Positions 46,097 through 51,505 of a stretch of DNA of 51,505 nt are shown piece after piece. Both the position numbers and the translations under genes were made by a program. The first letter of the stretch is position 1. Each line of letters starts with the position of its first letter. The notes under the pieces were generated by a model that did not search any database, was not told where the DNA came from, and saw only the letters and a program-made list of their open reading frames with translations. Source of the stretch: a virus; IMG/VR virus record IMGVR_UViG_3300035138_000049, positions 1 through 51,505 of that record, one strand, 5' to 3'.

Positions 46097-46779
46097 GCCT
46101 GCACCTCCGGCGCGGCGAGCGCGTCGGCAGCGCCGGCCATGTCGCCGTCGAGCGCCATGACGAGCAGCGCGGGACTGTTGAACGTGACCGCGCCGAGGCG
46201 GCCGGCGTACCCTGCCTCCAGGAGCGCGCGCGCCATCGCCGGTACCGACCAGTTCGTAATCGAGGCGTGGGCCTCTATGCGGTTGTTGTCGAACGTGTGA
46301 AGAACGATGAAGCGGGGGTCGCCGTGGGGGGCGGCGAATTCGAGCACCTCGATGTCGTGGTCGCTGGCGATCTGCGAGTCGCTCATGTCGCAGAGGCCCA
46401 TGACCCAGTTGAAGTGCTCCTCGCAGTAGCGCTCGGTGTACTGCGACGCGACGCCCTGGATCACGCATTCGTGCGTGGGGCGCTCCATGCAGTCGATCTT
46501 TGCGCAGAGATAGCCGTCTTCGCGCTGGCGCTCGATCTGCGCGGCGGTCGCGGCGGTGCTGAGATCATCGCGCATCTGGTCGGCCCATTGCCGAGCCTCG
46601 TCGAGCTTTTCGGGGTCTAGCTGAACGAGCGCCGTGTCGTCGTAGACCGGACTCTCGGCGCGACCTTCTTCGTCGTCCCATCCGTCATCATCGACGTCCG
46701 GAGGATCATAGCGACAGGGCGGGCAAATGCCGCCTTCAAGCTCGTCGCTCTCTTCGCCACAGTAAAAACACTTGGACAT
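46093..46779 (-). CDS. Early protein with N-terminal zinc knuckle
   Basis: The 228-residue first gene of the leftward unit follows a consensus promoter and an AGGAGG site (ATG 46779). Residues 4-22 hold CFYCGEESDELEGGICPPC, a Cys-x2-Cys pair spaced as a zinc knuckle. An acidic stretch follows. The middle has Cys/His residues (CAKIDCMERPTHECVIQG, RYCEEHF) that could bind a second zinc. The C-terminal half (LHTFDNNRIEAHASITNW then SVPAMARALLEAG) is alpha/beta. As the first gene of the early operon it may take part in host takeover. Family not recognised. Confidence 0.7.
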   Translation of the reverse strand: MSKCFYCGEESDELEGGICPPCRYDPPDVDDDGWDDEEGRAESPVYDDTALVQLDPEKLDEARQWADQMRDDLSTAATAAQIERQREDGYLCAKIDCMERPTHECVIQGVASQYTERYCEEHFNWVMGLCDMSDSQIASDHDIEVLEFAAPHGDPRFIVLHTFDNNRIEAHASITNWSVPAMARALLEAGYAGRLGAVTFNSPALLVMALDGDMAGAADALAAPEVQA

Positions 46780-46857
46780 ACGAGCCACCTCCTGAGTGGT
46801 TGACGCGGAGGCGGCCCCATGGGATAATGGAGTCGCCCGCGCTGCAAATTACGGGTT

Positions 46858-46894
46858 GAGGTTGGCGCTAGCTTCAAGGTTTAGCGCCAGCCTC
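46858..46894. other. Leader hairpin of the leftward operon
   Basis: GAGG-TTGGCGCTA (46858-46870) pairs with TAGCGCCAG-CCTC (46882-46894) with one mismatch. It lies in the 5' leader of the leftward transcript. Read on the plus strand it is followed by TATTTGTTTT, so it could also block rightward read-through. Confidence 0.6.
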
Positions 46895-46906
46895 TATTTG
46901 TTTTCA

Positions 46907-46935
46907 AGCATATCATACTATATGGATAATGTCAA
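46907..46935 (-). promoter_or_regulatory. Leftward early promoter
   Basis: Minus strand TTGACA (46935-46930), 17 bases, TATGCT (46912-46907). It faces the rightward promoter at 46980 with two CTATATAG palindromes between, like a lambda-type divergent control region. Confidence 0.9.
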
Positions 46936-46955
46936 GCTATTTTTCGGCATTCTAT

Positions 46956-46978
46956 CTATATAGCACCGTTCTATATAG
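46956..46978. promoter_or_regulatory. Twin CTATATAG operators
   Basis: The palindrome CTATATAG occurs at 46956-46963 and 46971-46978, 15 bases apart start to start. A related CTATATGG lies at 46918-46925, inside the leftward promoter spacer. They are likely sites for the helix-turn-helix regulator encoded at 47038. Confidence 0.7.
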
Positions 46979-46979
46979 G

Positions 46980-47008
46980 TTGACACATGGCACGGTATAT
47001 GATATCAT
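46980..47008 (+). promoter_or_regulatory. Rightward promoter of the regulator/replication unit
   Basis: TTGACA (46980-46985), 17 bases, TATCAT (47003-47008). The regulator's GTG start lies 29 bases after the -10. Confidence 0.9.
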
Positions 47009-47037
47009 CGTATCAGTTTATTGAAAGGAGGCGCAGC

Positions 47038-47304
47038 GTGAGTAGAACGCGAGTTGTGAGCCGCGTCGGAGAGTTGCTGGCGGCAAAGGAAAAACTTGAA
47101 GGTCGCCGGATCACAAACAAGGAAATCGCGGACGCTACCGGAATGAATCCGACCAGTATCAACGAGTGGCGATGGGGCGACGTTGGCCGCTTTGACCAAA
47201 ACATGATCGCCGCCTGGTGCGACTACCTTGACATCGGGCCGGGCGAACTGTTCGTGGTCGAAAGAGACACCGAGGATTTTAGCGTTGCCGCCAGCATAGC
47301 ATAA
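47038..47304 (+). CDS. Cro/C1-type (XRE) transcriptional regulator, GTG start
   Basis: This 88-residue protein starts at GTG 47038 with AAAGGAGG nine bases upstream. Upstream in-frame codons lie within the promoter, so they are excluded. The helix-turn-helix spans about residues 22-50: KLEGRRITNKEIADATGMNP then TSINEWRWGDVGRF. The C-terminal part (IAAWCDYLDIGPGELFVVER) matches the usual end of XRE domains. There is no cleavage/dimerisation domain, so it is closer to Cro or a short C1. It probably binds CTATATAG sites between the divergent promoters. Confidence 0.85.
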   Translation: MSRTRVVSRVGELLAAKEKLEGRRITNKEIADATGMNPTSINEWRWGDVGRFDQNMIAAWCDYLDIGPGELFVVERDTEDFSVAASIA

Positions 47305-47782
47305 AACAATGACGGCCCCTCTAATGGGACCGCCACCTTCCTACCCGCCTTCGCTTGCCAGCAGCGCGGGGTTCATTATCTGCCTAGCGGCAGAGTAACG
47401 ACATTATGATTGCAAACGCTAACTGCAAACCGTTTACCAATTGCGCCATATCCATATTCTGTGATACAATGACCCTATCACGTCCTCTGGCGGGAAGGCC
47501 GGTTCGTCCATCCTCAACCCCTAGCGCGGGCCGTATGTTCGATACCGACCTCCCCGCCAGAGGGCGCGATGCATTCTGTGATAAACCCCACCCGAAGCTG
47601 CAACATATATTTCTGGAGATAACAGCGCGGCATAATGCGCGCGAGTCGTTCTCTCATCCATCCTCACCCCGGAGTCTAGCACAACCGGATAACAAATACA
47701 AGGGCGCGTATACATTCACCGTAGCACAAAAAGCGTATTTTGTGACTGAGCTGGTCGGCCAAAACCCAGGGAGAGTAAAAAA
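47305..47782 (+). other. 478-bp non-coding region with long inverted repeat and partial duplication
   Basis: No convincing gene. A hairpin near 47310 may terminate the regulator transcript. An extended -10 promoter (TGATACAAT, -10 at 47465-47470, weak -35 TTGCGC at 47441) is followed by an 11-base perfect inverted repeat, CCTCTGGCGGG (47484-47494) with CCCGCCAGAGG (47553-47563), closing a 58-base loop. ATTCTGTGATA occurs at 47456 and 47573; TCCATCCTCA at 47507 and 47657. It may encode a structured small RNA or leader. An open frame at 47406-47816 has no protein-like character. Confidence 0.55.
47441..47470 (+). promoter_or_regulatory. Rightward extended -10 promoter
   Basis: TTGCGC (47441-47446), 18 bases, TACAAT (47465-47470) with the TGN extension at 47462-47464. 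It would start transcripts at about 47477, just before the long inverted repeat, and could drive the replication genes. Confidence 0.55.
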
Positions 47783-47920
47783 ATGTCGAGTAGAAACGTT
47801 GCGCTCGTTGCGATAGCCGCCATTTTTCTCATTGCCGTCTGCATGGTCTGTTATTCGCTGGCCGTTCTGGCCGGCCTTATAGGAGCAATAATTCCATGGA
47901 TACTTTTACTTTTCTCATAG
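47783..47920 (+). CDS. 45-residue two-span membrane peptide
   Basis: ATG 47783 follows AGGGAGAG. The peptide is nearly all hydrophobic: VALVAIAAIFLIAVCMV, then AVLAGLIGAIIPWILLLF. It overlaps the start of the next membrane protein by 25 bases. Possible roles are superinfection exclusion or membrane targeting of replication; none is shown. Confidence 0.6.
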   Translation: MSSRNVALVAIAAIFLIAVCMVCYSLAVLAGLIGAIIPWILLLFS

Positions 47921-48312
47921 TCGGCCTGGCCGTCGGGTCGCTCGCAGCGATATCGCTCACCGCGCTCGTGCGCGGGGGCGTGCGCAATATCCAGCACGGT
48001 GGCGTGCAAATTGTCACAGCTACCAAGGGCTGGGAGAAAGCGCGCGAAATTGAACAGATCGAGGACGCGACCGCGAACATCGTCGCCGCTCTATGCGAAT
48101 GCCAAACCGCAATTGAACTTGTTACTGCCGCCGCCGATGGTCGTTTCAATGGCGATCTGGACGCGGCGATGAGCGAGCGCTTCGGCGCTGCCATTGATGC
48201 AATGAAGAGACAGCACGTCACGCTCGCGCGACATCGCAGCGGCGAGCAAGCGGCATCCGAGGTCGCGCTGTTTTATGAAAAAATGGCGAACGAGCGCGAG
48301 AATGGATTGTAG
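47896..48312 (+). CDS. Membrane-anchored hypothetical protein
   Basis: The 138-residue protein has an N-terminal transmembrane helix (TFLIVGLAVGSLAAISLTAL). A soluble helical domain follows (GWEKAREIEQIEDATANIVA, AIELVTAAADGRFNGDLDAA, EVALFYEKMANERENGL). AGGAG lies about ten bases before the ATG. No family recognised. It ends shortly before the structured RNA-like region. Confidence 0.6.
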   Translation: MDTFTFLIVGLAVGSLAAISLTALVRGGVRNIQHGGVQIVTATKGWEKAREIEQIEDATANIVAALCECQTAIELVTAAADGRFNGDLDAAMSERFGAAIDAMKRQHVTLARHRSGEQAASEVALFYEKMANERENGL

Positions 48313-48314
48313 CC

Positions 48315-48352
48315 TGAGCATTGCCCAGGGCTGCGGAGTCGCGCGCTTTAAC
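48315..48352. repeat. Repeat R, copy 1 (half element)
   Basis: GAGCATTGCCCAGGGCTGCG and the following GAGTCGCGCG match 48979-49008 with two or three changes. Only the left arm of the hairpin seen in copy 2 is present. It lies just before the tRNA-like segment. Confidence 0.75.
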
Positions 48353-48354
48353 AT

Positions 48355-48492
48355 GGGCGGGTGGCTGTTGCCAACGAGTATTCAATAGACGACTGCGTCA
48401 GGATTGCAACCTGAGCAATACGATTGAATACGGGAACAAAAGCAAGTTATTGCAATCACTGCTTGCTTGGCGGTTCAATTCCGCCCCCGCCC
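48355..48492 (+). ncRNA. Candidate structured RNA with tRNA-like acceptor, T-arm and anticodon-like arm
   Basis: GGGCGGG (48355-48361) pairs perfectly with CCCGCCC (48486-48492). Just before the latter is a textbook T-arm: GGCGG-TTCAATT-CCGCC (48469-48485). A five-pair arm TCAGG-ATTGCAA-CCTGA (48398-48414) has U33-like T and anticodon-like TGC. A nine-base inverted repeat GTATTCAAT/ATTGAATAC (48378-48386, 48423-48431) encloses that arm. AAGCAAG/CTTGCTT forms a further seven-pair stem before the T-arm. At 138 nt, without a canonical D-arm and without an encoded CCA, it is not an ordinary tRNA. It could be a degenerate tRNA, a tRNA-derived attP carrying a tRNA 3' end, or a new RNA. Confidence 0.4.
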
Positions 48493-48520
48493 TACCCGCT
48501 TATTTGAACGGAGGCTGCTA

Positions 48521-49078
48521 ATGTTTCCTGAACTCGGTTATTGGATGCCCGCGAAGGACGGCGACCTGCGCGCCCTGGCGCTGTACCGCCGCCACTACAG
48601 CTACTACGAGTACGCCGACGGCCGGCGGCGGCCTGGGTCGCCGAACTGGACGCTGATAGCCGGCCCTGGCGAGAAGATGGTGCTGCTCACGTCACGCGCC
48701 GATGCCCTGTTCGTGTGGCGGAAGTTCATCTCGATGAACGACCAGGGCGGCGTCAACTGCGCGGTCTTCCGCAACGAGGGCGACGTGCTCAGCAGCGCGC
48801 TTATTCGTGAGGCCATGCAGTTGGCGTGGCGTCGCTGGCCGGGCGAGCGGCTGTATACCTACGTGGATCCCGCCAAGGTCAAGAGCGCGAACCCCGGCTA
48901 CTGCTTCAAGGTGGCGGGGTGGAAGGCGTGCGGTACAACGAAAGTGAATAGTTTGCTTATCTTAGAGGCGTTTCCCTTGAGCACCGCCCAGGGCTGCGGA
49001 GTCGCGCGTTTGCCAGATTGGCGCGGCTCCGTGGCCCTGGGGAGCGCTCAAGCGCTTCTGCCGCCGGGGATTTTGTAA
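48521..49078 (+). CDS. Conserved phage hypothetical protein with element-derived C-terminal extension
   Basis: The 185-residue protein starts at ATG 48521 behind GGAGG. It shows a pattern I recall from phage genomes: ALALYRRHYSYYEYADGRRR, PGEKMVLLTSRADALFVWRK, GVNCAVFRNEGDVLSSALIR, LAWRRWPGERLYTYVDPAKV and NPGYCFKVAGWKACG, ending near SLLILEAFP. The pattern resembles an acetyltransferase-like alpha/beta domain, but this is unproven. The last 33 residues are encoded by the 75-bp hairpin repeat R (48977-49051) and look unrelated to the family, as if the repeat had inserted at the gene's end and replaced the original stop. Confidence 0.75.
   Translation: MFPELGYWMPAKDGDLRALALYRRHYSYYEYADGRRRPGSPNWTLIAGPGEKMVLLTSRADALFVWRKFISMNDQGGVNCAVFRNEGDVLSSALIREAMQLAWRRWPGERLYTYVDPAKVKSANPGYCFKVAGWKACGTTKVNSLLILEAFPLSTAQGCGVARLPDWRGSVALGSAQALLPPGIL
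48977..49051. repeat. Repeat R, copy 2 (complete 75-bp imperfect hairpin)
   Basis: Four nested stems: TTGAGC/GCTCAA, CCCAGGG/CCCTGGG, GGAG/CTCC and CGCGC/GCGCG, total 22 pairs, apical loop of 13 bases. It shares its left arm with 48315-48352. It lies inside the C-terminal coding part of the 48521 gene. No T-run follows. Confidence 0.75.
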
Positions 49079-49131
49079 CGATGGGGGTCGTTGCTGGGGT
49101 CGCCGGCGGCACGCATAACTGAGGTGAAAAC

Positions 49132-49362
49132 ATGACCATCTACGGCAAAAACGAAAAAGGCGTATGGCACGACATGACGAGCACCGATCCGCCGGTGACG
49201 CTGTGCGGGCTTACACTCCGCTCGCCGATGCTGACCAACGCCGTGCCGGGCGATAACCGTTGCAAACGCTGCGCAGAGTACCGGCTGCACGAGCGGCAGG
49301 TGGGAAAGCAGCTTGCCGGTGACTACCGGCACTACTACAGGTATGAGGTACCGAGGACATGA
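49132..49362 (+). CDS. Small zinc-binding phage protein
   Basis: The 76-residue protein starts at ATG 49132 (GAGGTG upstream). It has one Cys in VTLCGLTLRSPML and a Cys-x2-Cys in RCKRCAEYR about 20 residues later, matching the layout of the 39156 gene. The C-terminal part is basic and Tyr-rich (DYRHYYRYEVPRT). It precedes the replication initiator. Function unknown. Confidence 0.62.
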   Translation: MTIYGKNEKGVWHDMTSTDPPVTLCGLTLRSPMLTNAVPGDNRCKRCAEYRLHERQVGKQLAGDYRHYYRYEVPRT

Positions 49363-49431
49363 ACGCGGGCGGCCACATAGTACGGGCTGGAGGTCGCCGT
49401 TAAGTGAGCGGAGCAACTTTGCTAGGACGGC

Positions 49432-50595
49432 ATGATGGAAGATCAACCAGAATACGACGGACATAAAAGCTACGCTTCCGGGTATATCGCGCGAGAACGG
49501 GCAGAGCAGCGTATTGTTAAAGTGCCGCTCGACTATGTAGATATGATGAACGGAAACGTCTACGCGGCGATGCTGCTCGCCCAAATCGTTTACTGGCATG
49601 GCGCAGACAGCGAGGGTAAGTCACGGCTCAAAGTCAAGCGTGATGGCCACTGGTGGTTAGCCAAAGAGTATAAGGATTGGTGGGACGAGTGCCGCATACG
49701 CGAGGGTACCGCCAGGAAACACATTGACCAGATGGTTAAGAGCGGTATTCTTATTCGAAAGCACTTCCGTTTCGGCGGAATGCGCACCACGCACCTACGC
49801 ATTGATTGGAAGATTTTCAAAGAAAAACTTGCCGAGGTGCAGGACGTCAATGCACCCCCGGTCAGCTATAACGTAGCTGACCGGAACGCTACAACGTATC
49901 CGACCGGAACGCTACAACGTAGCGGACCCTTAACAGAGACTACTACAGAGAATACTACAACAAGAGCCGATGACGCTGCCGGCTGCGATTTCGACGACCT
50001 CCCCACCATGCACGACAACACCGAGTTCATCACGGGCGAGAAGCCTAACGGCCGCAAAGCCCAGGATGACTTACAGGTCATGGCCCGTCCGGTCTACGCC
50101 GTTCTGCTGTCCACCGGTATTAATCCAACCTCGGCGATCAAGGCCGCGCGGTGGATACCCGCCAGCGTCGCGTTTGGCTCGGTGTTCCAGTGGCTTAGCC
50201 GGCAGGTCGAGGAGACTGTGGCAAACGGACACTTGCGCGGATTGTTCGCGCAGCAGATCACAAACCCGACCATGAAGCCGCCGCCAAAGTTCGTGACTCT
50301 TGCCAAGTTGGACGAGGCACGGCGCCACGACCTGACGCTTTACGTCCGTGCCATTCAAGCGCACCCAGAACAGCAAGAGCACCCGCCGGCAAAATGGGTT
50401 GGCGCATCGCAGAAAACCGTAGACCTGTTTCTGTCCATTTGCACGCGCGGCTCAAACCGCGACCCGACGAAACACTACGCATGGCGAGACGATAGCGCGC
50501 TATGGCCTGCCGTCGAGGCGTGGGCTGGCGAGGATGCGTGGACCGAAGACGTGAATGCTTGGATCGAGAGCAAGCGGCAGGAGGTTACAGCGTGA
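49432..50595 (+). CDS. O-like replication initiation protein carrying the origin
   Basis: This 387-residue protein has an N-terminal winged-helix-like domain (residues about 25-125: IVKVPLDYVDMMNGNVYAAM then LLAQIVYWHG, CRIREGTARKHIDQMVKSGI and a wing with GMRTTHLRIDW), like phage replication initiators of the lambda O or DnaD-like type. The middle (about 140-200) is low complexity and is encoded by the iteron region at 49865-49950. The C-terminal half is helical. DnaB follows after one small gene, as in initiator-helicase pairs. Expected to bind the iterons and load DnaB. Confidence 0.8.
   Translation: MMEDQPEYDGHKSYASGYIARERAEQRIVKVPLDYVDMMNGNVYAAMLLAQIVYWHGADSEGKSRLKVKRDGHWWLAKEYKDWWDECRIREGTARKHIDQMVKSGILIRKHFRFGGMRTTHLRIDWKIFKEKLAEVQDVNAPPVSYNVADRNATTYPTGTLQRSGPLTETTTENTTTRADDAAGCDFDDLPTMHDNTEFITGEKPNGRKAQDDLQVMARPVYAVLLSTGINPTSAIKAARWIPASVAFGSVFQWLSRQVEETVANGHLRGLFAQQITNPTMKPPPKFVTLAKLDEARRHDLTLYVRAIQAHPEQQEHPPAKWVGASQKTVDLFLSICTRGSNRDPTKHYAWRDDSALWPAVEAWAGEDAWTEDVNAWIESKRQEVTA
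49865..49960 (+). other. ori: Putative replication origin: 23-bp iterons plus A/T-rich segment
   Basis: The 20-mer GACCGGAACGCTACAACGTA occurs exactly at 49879-49898 and 49902-49921 (period 23). A third partial copy, GCTATAACGTA, lies at 49865-49875, and another GACC follows at 49924. Next comes an A-rich stretch to about 49960 with ACTACTACAGAGAATACTAC. The period is not a multiple of three, so the repeat is kept at DNA level and not for the protein. Location inside the initiator gene mirrors the lambda origin. Confidence 0.75.
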
Positions 50596-50798
50596 AAATC
50601 CGTTACGTGTTGATCGTGCAGAATTTGGACGGCACGAACGAGGCGACCGAACACGAGACGTTCGAGGCGGCGCTTGAGCAGATGCGCGTCACCGCCGGCC
50701 GCGACGCCCATGTCGAGGTGCTGGACGTTACCGGCCAGGTCGTCAACACCATCAAGTACGTCGCCCGCACCGTCACGACCTGGGAGCTGGCGTCATGA
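50592..50798 (+). CDS. Small hypothetical protein between initiator and dnaB
   Basis: The 68-residue protein starts at GTG 50592 (GTGA overlap; AGGAGG upstream). Its pattern is beta-alpha-beta: MKIRYVLIVQNLDGTNEATE, a helix TFEAALEQMRVTAG, DAHVEVLDVTGQVVNTIKYV. It overlaps dnaB by ATGA. It could be a replication accessory or loader-like protein, but no family was recognised. Confidence 0.65.
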   Translation: MKIRYVLIVQNLDGTNEATEHETFEAALEQMRVTAGRDAHVEVLDVTGQVVNTIKYVARTVTTWELAS

Positions 50799-51505
50799 GC
50801 GAGGCGCCTATTCAAGACGCGGAAGCCGAAGGAGCGGTAATCGGTGCAGTCCTGATCGACCCGGAGCGTCGGTACGATATGGCGTTTCTGGAAGCCAGCG
50901 ACTTCTTCATCGTCCGCCACCGGTGGATCTGGAGCGCGATTCAGCGCCTCCACGCGCGCGGCGACGCCATCGATTACATGACCGTGGTGGACGAGCTTCA
51001 AGCGCACGACCAGCTCGAAGAGGCCGGCGGCCCGGTGTACATCACGCACCTGATCAACAATACGCCGATTTCGCGCCATGCCGAAACCTACGCACGCATC
51101 GTGCAGCGCAGCGCGTACCGCCGGCGGCTGCTAGACGCCATCGGGGAAATCGCAATCCTGGCGCACGACGAAACCACGCCGGTGGAGGAGCTGCACGACC
51201 GGGCGCGGGCATTCGTGGACGGCGCGGCCGGCAACATCGCGACGCGCGATATCGTGACCATGTTCGAGGCGGTGGGCGCGCACGTGGACAAAGTCGTCGC
51301 GGCCCAGGCCGAGCCGGAGGCGGCGCGCGGTATCCCGACCGGGTACGGCAACCTCGACGGTACATTCGATATTCTCAGGGCCAGCAAATTGGTCACGGTG
51401 GCGGGCAGGCCGGGCATGGGCAAGACCTCGCTCATGCTCAACTGGGCAAGCGGTGCCTGGCGCACGGGTGCCCGTGTCGCCTTTTTCAGCCTGGAGATGG
51501 ACACC
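50795..51505 (+). CDS. dnaB: Replicative DNA helicase DnaB, N-terminal part (continues at base 2)
   Basis: ATG 50795 overlaps the previous stop (ATGA). The N-terminal DnaB domain is clear: DAEAEGAVIGAVLIDPERRY, FFIVRHRWIWSAIQRLHARG, LINNTPISRHAETYARIVQR, and the linker helix RRRLLDAIGEIAILAHDETT. The motor domain starts at GIPTGYGNLDG (about 180). The reading frame is open to the window edge and is the same as that of 2-751. The joined product is 444 residues. Confidence 0.96.
   Translation, partial: MSEAPIQDAEAEGAVIGAVLIDPERRYDMAFLEASDFFIVRHRWIWSAIQRLHARGDAIDYMTVVDELQAHDQLEEAGGPVYITHLINNTPISRHAETYARIVQRSAYRRRLLDAIGEIAILAHDETTPVEELHDRARAFVDGAAGNIATRDIVTMFEAVGAHVDKVVAAQAEPEAARGIPTGYGNLDGTFDILRASKLVTVAGRPGMGKTSLMLNWASGAWRTGARVAFFSLEMDT
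51379..51505. repeat. Terminal direct repeat, right copy (circularity overlap)
   Basis: Exact copy of bases 1-127, in the same dnaB codon frame. See the left copy. It shows that the window is a full circular genome opened inside dnaB, just before the Walker A motif. Confidence 0.95.

Noticed and set aside
47395-47460. tRNA-like D-arm and anticodon-like arm on the minus strand
   Set aside because: A GCGCAATTGGTAAAC stretch recalls a D-loop, but no T-arm or matching acceptor stem follows and the D-stem does not pair.
47406-47816. 136-codon open frame in the non-coding region
   Set aside because: No ribosome site, no protein-like composition, overlaps the long inverted repeat and a better small membrane gene start.
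1-51505. CRISPR array, rRNA or insertion sequence
   Set aside because: No regularly spaced direct repeats with spacers, no rRNA-like stretch and no transposase were seen on either strand.

Overview
This window is a complete temperate tailed bacteriophage genome, most likely a siphovirus. The first 127 bases are repeated exactly as the last 127 (1-127 = 51379-51505), and a dnaB helicase gene reads through the junction without a break. It is therefore a circular (or circularly permuted) molecule of 51,378 bp. Evidence for a phage: small and large terminase, a portal fusion, a prohead protease-capsid fusion, major tail protein, a tail-assembly chaperone pair with a frameshift signal, an 815-residue tape measure, tail-tip proteins and a tyrosine integrase. 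The sequence is GC-rich with Shine-Dalgarno sites and sigma70-like promoters. A lipoprotein with T/A/P-rich low-complexity sequence resembles secreted Chloroflexota proteins, which is only a weak hint at the host.

Layout. (1) 46980 through the junction to about 4745, plus strand: a Cro/C1-type regulator, small membrane proteins, an O-like replication protein whose gene carries origin-like iterons, DnaB, an adenine methylase, a stand-alone proteasome-beta-like hydrolase, a membrane-anchored SGNH hydrolase and small proteins. (2) 4797-27822, plus strand: packaging, head and tail genes. Two copies of one regulatory/hairpin element (about 4676 and 10667) mark the starts of the packaging and capsid blocks. 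(3) 27893-29760, plus strand: lysis-like membrane proteins, then two convergent terminators at 29799-29866. (4) 29872-46779, minus strand: accessory and early genes, including integrase, AbrB-like, DndC-like, C5-cytosine methylase, pyrimidine-dimer glycosylase-like and ADP-ribosyltransferase-like proteins, and an unusual number of tiny zinc-finger proteins. Many are coupled by ATGA overlaps. Several units have their own near-perfect TTGACA-N17-TATAAT promoter, each beside a different inverted repeat.

The phage has no recognised DNA polymerase. It appears to supply its own initiator and helicase and borrow the rest. DNA modification (Dam, Dcm, DndC-like) and possible anti-defence enzymes (2H phosphoesterase, ADP-ribosyltransferase-like) may protect the genome. 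The most unusual items are the portal/2H-phosphoesterase/MuF triple fusion, the protease-capsid fusion with an internal ribosome site, the cytosine methylase with a long patterned second reading frame, the privately controlled minus-strand modules, a membrane-spanning lipoprotein with an internal winged-helix-like domain, and a structured non-coding region at 48315-48492 with a tRNA-like 3' end. No conventional endolysin was recognised. Lengths and positions come from reading the sequence; family assignments are by motif recognition without database searches.
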